NCBI GenBank assembly: GCA_027486405.1 | Contig: JAIXPD010000057.1 | Coordinates: 1 to 64,000, forward strand | Source: Azospirillum sp. | GTDB lineage: Bacteria > Pseudomonadota > Alphaproteobacteria > Azospirillales > Azospirillaceae | DNA length: 64,000 bases | Direction: 5' to 3' | Part shown: positions 45,328-58,735 of the stretch, in pieces | How the letters are laid out: each line of letters starts with the position of its first letter | Numbering within the stretch: the first letter of the stretch is position 1 | Position numbers and translations under genes: made by a program | The notes under the pieces: model-generated | What the model saw: the letters and a program-made list of their open reading frames with translations, nothing else | Database searches by the model: none | What the model was told of the DNA's origin: nothing

Positions 45328-45539
45328 GAACGGTGTTCCTTGTCCGGGTCTGTTGGACATGTAAGGGCGCGCGCGGCGTCTGTCCACTCGCCACCGTCGG
45401 ATCCGTCGACATCCGGCGACCGAACGTCGCAAAGAGACAGAATTGTGACGAAAGCATGACAGCTGACGCTGCAACGCGGCGCGAAGCGTGCTATGAGCAG
45501 CGCCAGCCGTTCACGCCCAAAAACACGAGACACCGCCCC

Positions 45540-46184
45540 ATGCTGCTCCGCGCATTCCGTTCGCTGATGCCGAAGGAGGAACGTTTCATCGACCAGTTCG
45601 TCGCGCAGGCCCGCCACATCGTGGCCGCCGCGCAGGCGCTGGAAGCGGTGATGGATGCCTCGCCGGAGGAGCGCGCCCAGCGCATCGCCGCGTTGAAGCG
45701 CGTTGAAAAGGACGCTGACCGCATCGCCAAGGACGCCGGGCGGGATCTGCACCGCGCCTTCATCACCCCGTTCGACCGTTCCGACATTCTGGCGCTCATC
45801 AACGCGCTCGACGACGCCATCGACCTGATGGACGAGGTGCCGCGCCACGCCACCCTGTACGGGGTGGAGCAGGTGGACGCGCCGATGCGCGCGTTCGTCG
45901 CCCTCATCCACCAGCAGGCCAACGTCCTGGTCGAACTGATGCCGCTGCTGGGGGCGATCGCCCGCAACGCCGAGCGCATCGGCCAGCTTTGCCATCAACT
46001 GTCCGAGTTGGAGGACCAGGCCGACGAGATTCTGCGCGGCGCGCTGAAGTCCCTGATCGCCGAGCGGCCGGACATGATCGCCTTCCTGGGCCGCCGGGAA
46101 TTGTATGAGAAGCTGGAAGCCGTGACCGACCGCTGCGACGACGTGGGTGATCTCGTCGCGGGCATCATGCTCGATCAAGTTTGA
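45540..46184 (+). CDS. DUF47/PhoU-like protein, Pit accessory
   Basis: A 214-residue all-helical protein of the DUF47 (TIGR00153) family, with PhoU-like motifs such as ITPFDRSDILALINALDDAIDLMDE. Genes of this kind precede pit-type phosphate transporters in rhizobia and relatives and are thought to modulate uptake. ATG 45540 is chosen because family members begin near RSLMPKEERF; the ribosome site is weak. It lies ten bases before the transporter gene. Confidence 0.9.
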   Translation: MLLRAFRSLMPKEERFIDQFVAQARHIVAAAQALEAVMDASPEERAQRIAALKRVEKDADRIAKDAGRDLHRAFITPFDRSDILALINALDDAIDLMDEVPRHATLYGVEQVDAPMRAFVALIHQQANVLVELMPLLGAIARNAERIGQLCHQLSELEDQADEILRGALKSLIAERPDMIAFLGRRELYEKLEAVTDRCDDVGDLVAGIMLDQV

Positions 46185-46194
46185 GGCGGCGGCG

Positions 46195-47208
46195 ATGGAC
46201 GCCCTTCATCTTGGCCTGCCCGCGCTGATTTTCATCATCGTGGTGGCGCTGGCCTTCGACTTCATCAACGGCCTGCACGACGCGGCGAACTCCATCGCCA
46301 CCGTCGTGTCCACCCGCGTGCTGTCGCCCAAGCTGGCGGTGGCCTGGGCCGCCTTCTTCAACTTCATCGCTTTCCTGTTCTTTGGCCTGCACGTCGCCAC
46401 CACCATCGGCACCGGGTTGGTCCAGCCCTCCGTCATCGATCCGGCGGTGATTTTGGGCGCGCTGTGCGGGGCCATCGGCTGGAACCTGTTCACCTGGTGG
46501 CTGGGCCTGCCCTCCTCCAGCTCGCACGCGCTGGTCGGTGGTCTGGCCGGGGCGGGCATCGCCAAGGCCGGGTTCGGGGCCATCGTCGCCAGCGGTTTCC
46601 TCAAGACCAGCGTCGCCATCGTGCTGTCCCCCACCATCGGCCTGGTGTTGGCCCTGCTGCTGGTGCTGATCCTGTCCTGGGCGCTGCGCCGGGTCCCGCC
46701 CTTTGCCGTGGACCGTCAGTTCCGCCATTGGCAATTGGTGTCGGCGGCGCTTTACAGCCTGGGGCATGGCGGCAACGACGCGCAGAAGACCATGGGCATC
46801 ATCGCCGTTCTGCTGTTCAGCCAGGGCCTGTTGGGCGACACCTTCCATGTGCCCTTCTGGGTCATTCTGACCTGCCAACTGGCGATGGGGCTGGGCACGC
46901 TGATGGGCGGCTGGCGGATCGTGCGCACCATGGGGTCGCGCATCACCGATCTGAAGCCCTATCAGGGGTTCTGCGCCGAAACCGCCGGGGCCATCACCCT
47001 GTTCGGCGCGACGTGGCTGGGCATTCCGGTGTCCACCACCCACACCATCACCGGGGCCATCGTCGGAGTCGGATCGGCCCGCCGGACTTCGGCGGTGCGC
47101 TGGGGGCTGGCGGGGCGGATTGTCTGGGCCTGGGTGCTGACGATTCCGGCGTCGGCGGCGGTCGCTTACGTGTCGTACCGGATTGCGGCGGCCATCCTGG
47201 TCGGGTGA
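46195..47208 (+). CDS. pit: Low-affinity inorganic phosphate transporter, PiT family
   Basis: A 337-residue permease with about ten helices and the two PiT half-site motifs: NGLHDAANSIATVV (about 22-35) and GHGGNDAQKTMG in the second half. It moves phosphate, usually as a metal-phosphate complex, with protons. It is co-transcribed with the DUF47 gene ten bases upstream. An in-frame ATG upstream overlaps that gene and is not needed. Confidence 0.93.
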   Translation: MDALHLGLPALIFIIVVALAFDFINGLHDAANSIATVVSTRVLSPKLAVAWAAFFNFIAFLFFGLHVATTIGTGLVQPSVIDPAVILGALCGAIGWNLFTWWLGLPSSSSHALVGGLAGAGIAKAGFGAIVASGFLKTSVAIVLSPTIGLVLALLLVLILSWALRRVPPFAVDRQFRHWQLVSAALYSLGHGGNDAQKTMGIIAVLLFSQGLLGDTFHVPFWVILTCQLAMGLGTLMGGWRIVRTMGSRITDLKPYQGFCAETAGAITLFGATWLGIPVSTTHTITGAIVGVGSARRTSAVRWGLAGRIVWAWVLTIPASAAVAYVSYRIAAAILVG

Positions 47209-47313
47209 TGCGGAAAAACACCGTGCGGTGAACGGCTTGTTCCGTTTGCCGCACCGTTGTCCTTGACCGGAACGAAAGGGGACGGCAGAATCCCCCCGGT
47301 CGATACAGGACGC

Positions 47314-47661
47314 ATGTGGATGCCGCAAATCGAGCAAACCGACCAAGGCGAGCAATATGTTCTTCCGGGCACCGAGCGCCGGACGCTGCCGGGTTTGCCC
47401 TATTCGACGGAACCGGACGGTCAATTGACCCTTCCCTTCTACGCCCCGCCTTGCGAGGACGAACGCCGGTCCCGCGCGCTGGCGGTGGCCACCGCTGCCC
47501 ATTCCACCACACCGTTGCCCTTGGACACGCCCGGCGCGGACCGCGCCGCCGTCGCTGAACGGGCGGGTCCGGAGCGTGTGGGCAAGGACAGCACGAAGCA
47601 GGCGGCCGGGCTGTTCGGTCGCCGTCTGGCGCATTTCCCGCACGCCTTCGACCCGGCCTGA
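47314..47661 (+). CDS. Hypothetical protein (115 aa)
   Basis: The conserved-looking start is MWMPQIEQTDQGEQYVLPG, with Pro-rich LPGLPYSTEPDGQLTLPFYAP after it; the C-terminal half looks disordered. An AGGA site is three bases before ATG 47314 and nine before ATG 47320, so the latter may be the true start. No family recognised. Confidence 0.5.
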   Translation: MWMPQIEQTDQGEQYVLPGTERRTLPGLPYSTEPDGQLTLPFYAPPCEDERRSRALAVATAAHSTTPLPLDTPGADRAAVAERAGPERVGKDSTKQAAGLFGRRLAHFPHAFDPA

Positions 47662-47707
47662 CGACCCGGCCTGCCCCGCAACGTGCCGTCGTTACCAAGG
47701 TCTGCCC

Positions 47708-49138
47708 TTACGCACCGTCCGTGGCGCAAAGCTGGACGATTCGGGTCTTGAGCGCGCCGATGTCATATGGTTTGGCAATCGTCGCCGTGTCCGGAAGCGC
47801 GTCGAGGTCCGCAGCCTCGCCGTTGGCGAGGGGGGCGGACGCCAGCAGGACCGGCAGATGCGGACGCTGTTGGCGAATCCGGCTGGCCAGATCAATCCCC
47901 GTCATGCCGGGCGGGATGGCGGTGTCGGTGAACAGCGCGTCGGTGAACAGCAAATCCAGCGCGTTGGCCGCTTCCGCCTGTCGCAGCGCCGCTTGACCAT
48001 CGGCGGCTTCGATCACCTCATGCCCCCAGTCGCGCAGCAGCGCGGTCACGCCGCGCCGGATCGTCGGATCCTCCTCCACCAGCAGGATCGTCAGAACCCG
48101 CCGCGCCGTTTCGGGTGACAGGTCGGGTGAGTGGGCGTCGTCGGACGCCGTGCCGGGGGGCATCGCCTGGGCGTCGCGCGCGGGGTGGGGCAATGGGTTG
48201 GCTTCCGTAGGCGGCACAGGCGGGCGCGGGACACGCCCCCACCACGCCACCGCCAGCAGCGTGGCGAACGCCCCGCCGAGATGTGCCAGGAACGTCCGCA
48301 GACCGCGCGCGCGCCAGTCCGCCAACGCCGGTTCCGGATCCAGCCCGACCAGAACCATCAGATTCTGTTCGCCAACCCGGTGGAGGGCGGTGATCCGCGT
48401 CACTCCATCGAACGGAGAGGGAGCCACGAACACCGCCTCCGTGGCACCGGCCAGCCGGTCCTTGAACAACGGCGTGTCGGCCAGGCTCTTGCCGACCATG
48501 TCGGGCAGATTGGGCCGACGGGACACCACCTCTCCCGTTGGGCGGTAAACCCCGATCAGCGGGGCGTCTCCAGCCACCGACAGATCATGGAACCGGGTGA
48601 GATGGGGGGCGTTCATCACCGCGATGACCGCCGCCACCGCCCGGCCGCTGTCGTCGCGCAGCGGGCGGATCAGGGTGTAGACAACCCGCCCATCCTCCCC
48701 CCGTTCGACCAGGGCTGGCCCCACCGACAACGGCGCGGGATCGGTGAGATACGGCGACAGATCACGGATCGGGGCCTGCCGGCCAGGGTAGCTGGCCGAC
48801 TCCAGAATGGTCTTGCCGTCCGGGTCCACCACCCACAGGGAATCGCCGCCTTCCAGATGGGCGGTGTGCTCGCGCAGGCGTTTCCAATGGTCGATGGTGT
48901 GCACGGCGTGCAGCGTCGGGGTGTCGCGGACCAGTGCTGCAACCTGATCCATGGCCACCGACGCGGTGGTGATGATGCGGTGCACATGCTCGGCGGCCAG
49001 GGCTGCCATGCCGCGCACCAAGGCGTGGCGGCGTTCAAGGCTGTCTTGACGGTCGTGGTGAATCGTCCAGCCCGCGTTTCCCGCGAACGCGGAGAACACG
49101 ACCGCCATCATGACAACGCTGCGCCCAACCCGACCCAA
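47708..49138 (-). CDS. Membrane dCache-like sensor fused to a receiver domain
   Basis: A 476-residue protein. TM1 is near the N-terminus, an extracytoplasmic dCache/PDC-like sensor covers about 30-270, and TM2 is at about 285-305. A Pro-rich linker leads to a CheY-like receiver (about 350-470). There is no kinase, HAMP or output domain. The receiver has its acidic pair (LLVEEDPT) and Lys (AKPYD), but a 15-bp duplication gives two LFTD motifs, with Asp400 and Asp405 both candidate phospho-acceptors. It is 142 bp downstream of a hybrid kinase with an Hpt domain that could phosphorylate it. Confidence 0.85.
   Translation of the reverse strand: MGRVGRSVVMMAVVFSAFAGNAGWTIHHDRQDSLERRHALVRGMAALAAEHVHRIITTASVAMDQVAALVRDTPTLHAVHTIDHWKRLREHTAHLEGGDSLWVVDPDGKTILESASYPGRQAPIRDLSPYLTDPAPLSVGPALVERGEDGRVVYTLIRPLRDDSGRAVAAVIAVMNAPHLTRFHDLSVAGDAPLIGVYRPTGEVVSRRPNLPDMVGKSLADTPLFKDRLAGATEAVFVAPSPFDGVTRITALHRVGEQNLMVLVGLDPEPALADWRARGLRTFLAHLGGAFATLLAVAWWGRVPRPPVPPTEANPLPHPARDAQAMPPGTASDDAHSPDLSPETARRVLTILLVEEDPTIRRGVTALLRDWGHEVIEAADGQAALRQAEAANALDLLFTDALFTDTAIPPGMTGIDLASRIRQQRPHLPVLLASAPLANGEAADLDALPDTATIAKPYDIGALKTRIVQLCATDGA
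47924..47953. repeat. 15-bp tandem duplication in the receiver active site
   Basis: GTCGGTGAACAGC occurs at 47924 and 47939 with a 15-bp period. On the minus strand it encodes the doubled LFTD motif of the sensor-receiver protein. Confidence 0.85.
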
Positions 49139-49280
49139 CGCGCCCCCCCACGCACAGCCCGCAGGCCCGTGTCCCGACCATGCTCCGAACGATCCCGCCT
49201 CACGCGGTTCTTCGAGAGCAAACTACCATGATCCGCCCGGGCACGGGCGTCTTTTCACAGCGCCCAATCACAGCACCCCA

Positions 49281-53417
<4,137 letters not shown>

Positions 53418-53554
53418 GAGCGAAGCCGGGCGGTTGATCCGGGTGGGAGGGTATCAGCATTGACAACGTGTTTCGATACATGTCATGCGCCCGGTGCGGA
53501 ACAATTGCGCTGATCCCCAACGGTTTGGCCGCATGTTACCATGCGCAGACGCCC

Positions 53555-54403
53555 TCACACCCGGCGGCGGCACAGGGTCAGGAAATCGTCGCGGTCGCTC
53601 CACCCGTCCTCGGGTTGAGCGTAGAGCGCGAACACCGCCGTCGGCAGCGGTGGCAAGTCCAGCGCTCCACCGACATCGGCCAGGATCGGGCCGTTCAGGC
53701 TGTGACGGGTGCGCACGGTGAGGCCGACGCCCGCCTCCACCGCCGCGCGCAGACCGGACAGGCTGGGGCTGGTCGCCGCCAGCCGCGCGGCCCGCCCGCT
53801 CTGCGCCAGCGCGTCGAGCGCGGCGGTGCGGAAGCTGCACGGCGGTTCGAACAGGGCGAGTGGAACCGGGCGGTCCGCCGGGCAATCCAGCCCGCGCGCG
53901 CCGATCCACAGCATCGGTTCTTCCGCCACCACCGCGACCAGGGTTGGATCGGGCCGGTGCAGCGCCAACGCCACATCGAGCGCGCCGCCGCGCACCGCGT
54001 CGATCACCGCGTGCGAGCGGTCGATCCGCAGGGTCAGTTCCACGTCGGGATGATCGAGCGCGAAGCGGCGCAGCAGGTCGGGCAACAGCGCTTCCGCCAT
54101 GTCCTGCGTGGCCCCGACGCGCAACGGGCGTCGTTCGGTGCGATGGAAGGCGGCCAAAGCCTCGTCGTTCAGGGCCAGCAACCGGCGGGCGTAGCCGAGC
54201 AACCGTTCCCCCGCCGGGGTCAGCTCCACCCCGCGCGCGTTCCGGCGCAGAACGGCGACGCCCAATTCCTCTTCCAGTTTTTGAATGCGCAGGCTGACCG
54301 CCGAGGGCGAGCGCCCGACGAGATCGGCGGTGTCCACAAAGCTGCGGCCCTGCGCGATCAGCAGGAAGGAGCGCAGGACGGCGAGATCCAGGGTGCGACG
54401 CAT
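53555..54403 (-). CDS. LysR-family transcriptional regulator
   Basis: A 282-residue LysR protein. The N-terminal helix-turn-helix (about 5-62) includes GRSPSAVSLRIQKLEEELG, and a two-lobed effector domain follows (about 88-280). It is divergent from the tautomerase gene at 54508, the classic layout in which LysR controls both itself and its neighbour across a 104-bp A+T-rich gap. Confidence 0.92.
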   Translation of the reverse strand: MRRTLDLAVLRSFLLIAQGRSFVDTADLVGRSPSAVSLRIQKLEEELGVAVLRRNARGVELTPAGERLLGYARRLLALNDEALAAFHRTERRPLRVGATQDMAEALLPDLLRRFALDHPDVELTLRIDRSHAVIDAVRGGALDVALALHRPDPTLVAVVAEEPMLWIGARGLDCPADRPVPLALFEPPCSFRTAALDALAQSGRAARLAATSPSLSGLRAAVEAGVGLTVRTRHSLNGPILADVGGALDLPPLPTAVFALYAQPEDGWSDRDDFLTLCRRRV

Positions 54404-54507
54404 AATTGAAAATAACTGAATTTGAAGTTCTGATAAACGAGTTTTTCCAAATCAAAAGGCCACGCTACCGTTCGGACATCCCACCCACCTACCGAACGGA
54501 GCCGATC

Positions 54508-54912
54508 ATGCCGCACATCACCGTCACCTTGTCCGCCGATGCGTCCCCTGCCCTGTCGGCGCGGGTTGCCCAGGGCGTCACCGCCATCACCGCCCGCGTT
54601 CTGCGCAAACAACCCGGCGTGACCGCCGTCGCCGTCAACAGCGTTGGCCCCGACCACTGGTTCATCGGCGAGCGCAGCCTGACCGATCTGGGCGTGGCGA
54701 GCGCGTGGCTGGCGATCACCATCACCGCCAGCACCAACAGCAAGGACGAAAAGGCCGCCTATTTGCGCGAGATCTTCGCCTTTCTTGCCTCCGTCATCGG
54801 CCCTTTGCATGAAACCAGCTACGCCCTGGTGCACGAGGTTCCGGCCGACGCCTATGGCTATGGCGGGCGCACGCAGGAGCATCGCTACATCGCCGCGCGT
54901 TTGGCGGTGTGA
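54508..54912 (+). CDS. Tautomerase family protein
   Basis: A 134-residue 4-oxalocrotonate-tautomerase-like protein. Pro2 (MPHITVTL) becomes the catalytic N-terminal proline after Met removal. Length suits the longer family members. ATG 54508 follows GGAG; the upstream frame would hide the proline and is rejected. Substrate unknown; control by the divergent LysR gene is likely. Confidence 0.88.
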   Translation: MPHITVTLSADASPALSARVAQGVTAITARVLRKQPGVTAVAVNSVGPDHWFIGERSLTDLGVASAWLAITITASTNSKDEKAAYLREIFAFLASVIGPLHETSYALVHEVPADAYGYGGRTQEHRYIAARLAV

Positions 54913-54996
54913 GTGGGCGGGCCGGGCCACCGTTGACAGGGGTGGGCGGCGCTGGTCTGATCCGCCGCGTTGCGCAACCCGGCGGCTGGATTGGTG

Positions 54997-57261
54997 ATGG
55001 CCACGATTTTGGAAGCCCTGTCCGTCGCCTTTGACCACCACCGCGCGGGCCGGTTGGTGGAAGCGGAAACGCTGTACGGCCGCATCCTCGACGTCGATTC
55101 GACCAACGCCACCGCCCTGCAATTGCTGGGCGCGCTGATGGCCGACCGGGGGGAGGACACCCGCGCGGCCGACCTGCTGGCCCGCTCGTTGGAGCAGGCG
55201 GAGGACAACGCCGACGTGCACGTCAACCGCGCCATGGTCATCGCCCGTCTGGGCCGCGTGGCGGAGGCGGAGGCGCATTACCGCCGCGCGCTGTCGCTTG
55301 CTCCCGCTCACCCGTCGGCGCGCAACAATCTGGGCCTGCTGTTGCGCGACGCCGGGCGGCGGGACGAGGCCGTCGCGGCCTTTCGCCAGGCGGTGGCCGA
55401 TCATCCGACCTTCGCCGAAGCGTGGTTCAACCTCGCCGCCACGCTTGAGGGCACGGTTGCGCTGGAAGAGGTGGCGGAGACGCTGGAACGCGGCGTAGCC
55501 CATTGCCCCGGCTTCGAACCGTTGCGCGCGGCGCTGGCCCGCCTGCAACCCGGCCTGGAGCAGCGTTTGGAGCAGCGGCGGGCCGAACGCACGCTGGAGC
55601 AGGCGCAGCGTCTGCACGAGCAAGGCCGCTTGGACGACGCGTTGATCCTGTGCCGCAACGCGTTGGCAGCGGCGGACGCGCCGCACACGCTGGGCAATCT
55701 GTTGGAGGATCTCGGGCGTCCCGAAGCCGCGCTGGACTGGCAGCGCCGGGCCGTGGCGGTGCGGCCCGACGACGCGCGGGCCTGGTACGCGCTGGGCACG
55801 CTGAACGCCCGCGCCCACCGTTACGGCGCGGCGCGGGCGGCCTGCGGGCGGGCGCAAAGCCTGCTGCCGCAGGTGCCCAAAATTCCAATGACCTTGGGGG
55901 GGCTTTGTTTCGAGCAAGGCGACCTGCCCGCCGCCCTGGCCGCGCTGCGCCACACCCTGACCCTCGACCCAACCCTGTGGGTGGCCCGTTCCGGTTTGCT
56001 CTTTGCCCTGGGGTTCGACGAAGAGTCGGATCCCGACGCGGTCTATCAGGAGCATCGGGAGTTTGAACGGCGGCACATCGCCCCGTTGGGGTTGACACCG
56101 GCCCCGCACGCCAACCCGCGCGATCCCGAACGGCGTCTGCGGGTTGGGTATGTCTCCCCCAATTTTTACGGCCATCCTTGCGGCAATTTCGTGCTGCCGC
56201 TGGTGGAGAACGCCGACCGCGAGGGGTTTTCCGTCACCTGCTACGCCACCAGCCCGGTGCGCGACGCGTTGACCGACGTGTTTGCGCGGGCCGCCGACCG
56301 TTTCGTCGCCTGTCACGACGACGATGACGACGCGCTGGCCGCGCGCATCCGCGCCGATGGCATCGACCTGCTGGTCGATTGCTCCGGCCATCTCACCGGG
56401 CATCGGCTGTTCACCTTCGCCCGCAAACCCGCCCCGATCCAGATCAGCTACCCGCTCTACCCCGACACCACCGGCCTGTCGGCGATGGATTACCGGATCA
56501 TGGACCGCTGGTTCGCCCCGCCGGAGGCCGACGCCTGGCATTCCGAAGCCTTGATCCGCCTGCCCGACATCTACGCCGTGTTCAAGCCCCGCCCCAGCGA
56601 CGCCACGCCCGATCCGACGCCCCCGGCCATGGCGCGCGGCTTTGTCACCTTTGGCAGTTTCAACAACCTGTCCAAACTGGGGGACCGCACGGTCGCGGCC
56701 TGGGCGGCCATTCTGCGCGGCGCGCCCACGGCGCGGCTGGTGTTGAAGTGGCGCAGCCTGAACGATCCGGTCTTTGCCGCCGCGACCCGCGCGCGCTTCA
56801 CCGCCTTGGGCGTGGACGGTGAGCGGATCGACCTGTTGGGATGGAGCGCCGACCCGCATGACGCCTATCGCGGCATCGACATCGCCTTGGATCCCCTGAT
56901 CGCCAACGGCGGGACCACCAGTTGCGAGGCGCTGTGGATGGGGGTTCCGGTGCTGACCTGCGCCGGGCGGCGGATGTTCTCCCGTGTGGGGGAATGCTAT
57001 CTGGAGAACATCGGCTTGCCCGACCTCATCACACGCTCGGTGGAGGAGTTCGTGGCGCTGGGCGTTGCGTTGGCCGGGGATCCGGCGCGCATCGCCCGGC
57101 TGCGCCAGGGGCTGCGCGAGCGGGTGGCGGCGTCTCCCCTGATGGACGCGCCGCGTTACGTCCGCCATCTGGAGCGCGCGTACCGTCTGGTGTGGCAACG
57201 CTGGTGCGCCGGGTTGCCCCCGGCACCGGTTGGGCCGGAGGTGTTTGACCGTCCGCTGTAA
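54997..57261 (+). CDS. TPR-repeat O-GlcNAc transferase-like (SPINDLY) protein
   Basis: A 754-residue protein. About eight TPR repeats (1-360; for example LGRVAEAEAHYRRALSLAPAHP) precede a GT41-type catalytic region (about 380-750). GYVSPNFYGHP keeps the His seen in OGT, FGSFNNLSK keeps the Lys, and ANGGTTSCEALWMGVPV is the nucleotide-sugar loop. Bacterial relatives may glycosylate proteins such as flagellins or adhesins, but targets are usually unknown. ATG 54997 is preferred over 54970. It is monocistronic. It may be a protein glycosyltransferase with unknown donor. Confidence 0.87.
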   Translation: MATILEALSVAFDHHRAGRLVEAETLYGRILDVDSTNATALQLLGALMADRGEDTRAADLLARSLEQAEDNADVHVNRAMVIARLGRVAEAEAHYRRALSLAPAHPSARNNLGLLLRDAGRRDEAVAAFRQAVADHPTFAEAWFNLAATLEGTVALEEVAETLERGVAHCPGFEPLRAALARLQPGLEQRLEQRRAERTLEQAQRLHEQGRLDDALILCRNALAAADAPHTLGNLLEDLGRPEAALDWQRRAVAVRPDDARAWYALGTLNARAHRYGAARAACGRAQSLLPQVPKIPMTLGGLCFEQGDLPAALAALRHTLTLDPTLWVARSGLLFALGFDEESDPDAVYQEHREFERRHIAPLGLTPAPHANPRDPERRLRVGYVSPNFYGHPCGNFVLPLVENADREGFSVTCYATSPVRDALTDVFARAADRFVACHDDDDDALAARIRADGIDLLVDCSGHLTGHRLFTFARKPAPIQISYPLYPDTTGLSAMDYRIMDRWFAPPEADAWHSEALIRLPDIYAVFKPRPSDATPDPTPPAMARGFVTFGSFNNLSKLGDRTVAAWAAILRGAPTARLVLKWRSLNDPVFAAATRARFTALGVDGERIDLLGWSADPHDAYRGIDIALDPLIANGGTTSCEALWMGVPVLTCAGRRMFSRVGECYLENIGLPDLITRSVEEFVALGVALAGDPARIARLRQGLRERVAASPLMDAPRYVRHLERAYRLVWQRWCAGLPPAPVGPEVFDRPL

Positions 57262-57644
57262 CCGTGTCACGTCCGATTGTGGCGGATTTGACATCGAACC
57301 GTGGGCGATGACCGGATTGGGTTCGCCACTTCAACGTGCAGTGAACGACCAATTGCTCAAGCCAATCGACAATGTTGCCGGTCCGGCTGGAAAGTGTCGC
57401 CCATGATGTGCAGGGGATCGGCGGTCGATCTGCGGTCAACCGACGGCGTGGCGCAGAAAACCGCCCCGCGTTGGAAAGATCGAATACAACTCAAAACCAA
57501 GTGAAACACCGTTCGTCTGCGTGTCTGGGGTGAGATCAAAATCCGCGTCATGTTGGCCGGTTGAAATGCTTTACACGCTGTTCCTTGTGGCGCGCATCAC
57601 CGCGCTGTGCGATAAGTCGCACAAGTGTGACAAGGGAGAGAGAC
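57262..57644. other. Intergenic region before the orphan TRAP binding protein
   Basis: 383 bp with no supported gene. It probably contains the promoter of the TRAP binding-protein/chemoreceptor pair. The palindrome at 57606-57623 is the only clear structure. Confidence 0.6.
57606..57623. promoter_or_regulatory. 7-4-7 palindrome before the TRAP binding-protein gene
   Basis: TGTGCGATAAGTCGCACA is a perfect inverted repeat ending 21 bp before ATG 57645. It could be a repressor operator or a leader hairpin. The 18-bp spacing does not fit the CRP site (TGTGA-N6-TCACA). Confidence 0.45.
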
Positions 57645-58691
57645 ATGCGAGCATACCGGCGTTCAATGACCACTCTGGTATGTTTTTCCATGTTTTTCGT
57701 GGTGTTTCTGCAATCTGCTTTTGCCGACACCACGCTGCGGTTCGGCACCGTGTTCACCCCCACCACCTCGACCTACCGCATGTTGGTGGAGGCGTGCCGC
57801 CGGATCGAGGCGGAGACCAACAACGCCGTCACCATCGACATTCGACCCAGCGGCGAATATGGCAAGCCGACCGAGTTGATGAAGCTGGTCGACAGCGGCG
57901 ACATCGAAATCGCCTACACCGTCCAGGGCTACAGCCCGACCCGTTTCGTCGCCAGTTCGGTCATCGAACTGCCGCTGATCCGCCGCACAGCGGTTGGCGG
58001 CACCAAGGCGCTGTGGGAGCTGTATGAATCCGGGATCCTGAATCACGATTACGACGGGTTGAAGGTGGTCGGGCTGTGGGCCTTGCCGACCTATGGCATC
58101 TTCACCGCCAGCCGCCCGATGGAGTCCCCGCGCGACCTGCGCGGCCTGCGCGTGCGCAACCCCAGCAAGACCGTGGGGCGGGCGCTGGCGAAGCTGGGCG
58201 TCATTCCGGTGGCGCTGCCGCTCAACAGCATGGCGTCGGGCATCAAGAGCAACCTGATCGACGGCGTGTCCTATGGCTGGTACTCCTCGACCACCACCGC
58301 CGGGGCGGATGGCCAGCCGTTGATGAGCCAGTTGACCCATCTGCTGGACATCAATTTCTCCGGCCCGGTGGTGATGCTGGCGATGAAGCGCGCGACCTTC
58401 GACGCGCTGCCCGATCCGGTCAAGGCGGCCTTCGACACCCATCTGGGCAAACCCGTGTCCATCGCCATCGCCGAGGAACGCGACCAGATCGAAGAGGACA
58501 TGAAGCGCAAGTTGGCCGGGGACGGGCAGCACAAGGTCAAGCGCTTCACGCCCGCGCAGATGACCGAGATCCGCGACGAGCTGGAGGAGGTTTACGCCGA
58601 TTGGGCCGCCGGATTGAACGAACAGGGGATTGATGGGCGCAAGCTGCTGGACGCCGCGCGCAAGGCCCTCGCCACCCACGAAAAGCCGTAA
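57645..58691 (+). CDS. TRAP transporter periplasmic binding protein (orphan)
   Basis: A 348-residue DctP-type receptor. A signal peptide ends near QSAFADT (about residue 28), and the ligand-binding segment is LRGLRVRNPS with the carboxylate-binding Arg. ATG 57645 follows AAGGGAGAGAG. No DctQ or DctM gene is present. The next gene, 44 bp downstream on the same strand, is a chemoreceptor, so the protein probably presents a carboxylate ligand to that receptor, or serves a TRAP permease elsewhere. Confidence 0.9.
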   Translation: MRAYRRSMTTLVCFSMFFVVFLQSAFADTTLRFGTVFTPTTSTYRMLVEACRRIEAETNNAVTIDIRPSGEYGKPTELMKLVDSGDIEIAYTVQGYSPTRFVASSVIELPLIRRTAVGGTKALWELYESGILNHDYDGLKVVGLWALPTYGIFTASRPMESPRDLRGLRVRNPSKTVGRALAKLGVIPVALPLNSMASGIKSNLIDGVSYGWYSSTTTAGADGQPLMSQLTHLLDINFSGPVVMLAMKRATFDALPDPVKAAFDTHLGKPVSIAIAEERDQIEEDMKRKLAGDGQHKVKRFTPAQMTEIRDELEEVYADWAAGLNEQGIDGRKLLDAARKALATHEKP

Positions 58692-58735
58692 CCGCCCTGC
58701 GGGCCGCATCCCCCTTGCGTTGAGGAATTCCAGCC

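Noticed and set aside
54358..57294. Minus-strand reading frame of 978 codons across the TPR glycosyltransferase
   Set aside because: Antisense shadow; it also runs across the divergent LysR/tautomerase region.
57606..57623. CRP-type cAMP receptor site
   Set aside because: The half-sites are TGTGC and GCACA with 8 bases between them, not TGTGA-N6-TCACA.
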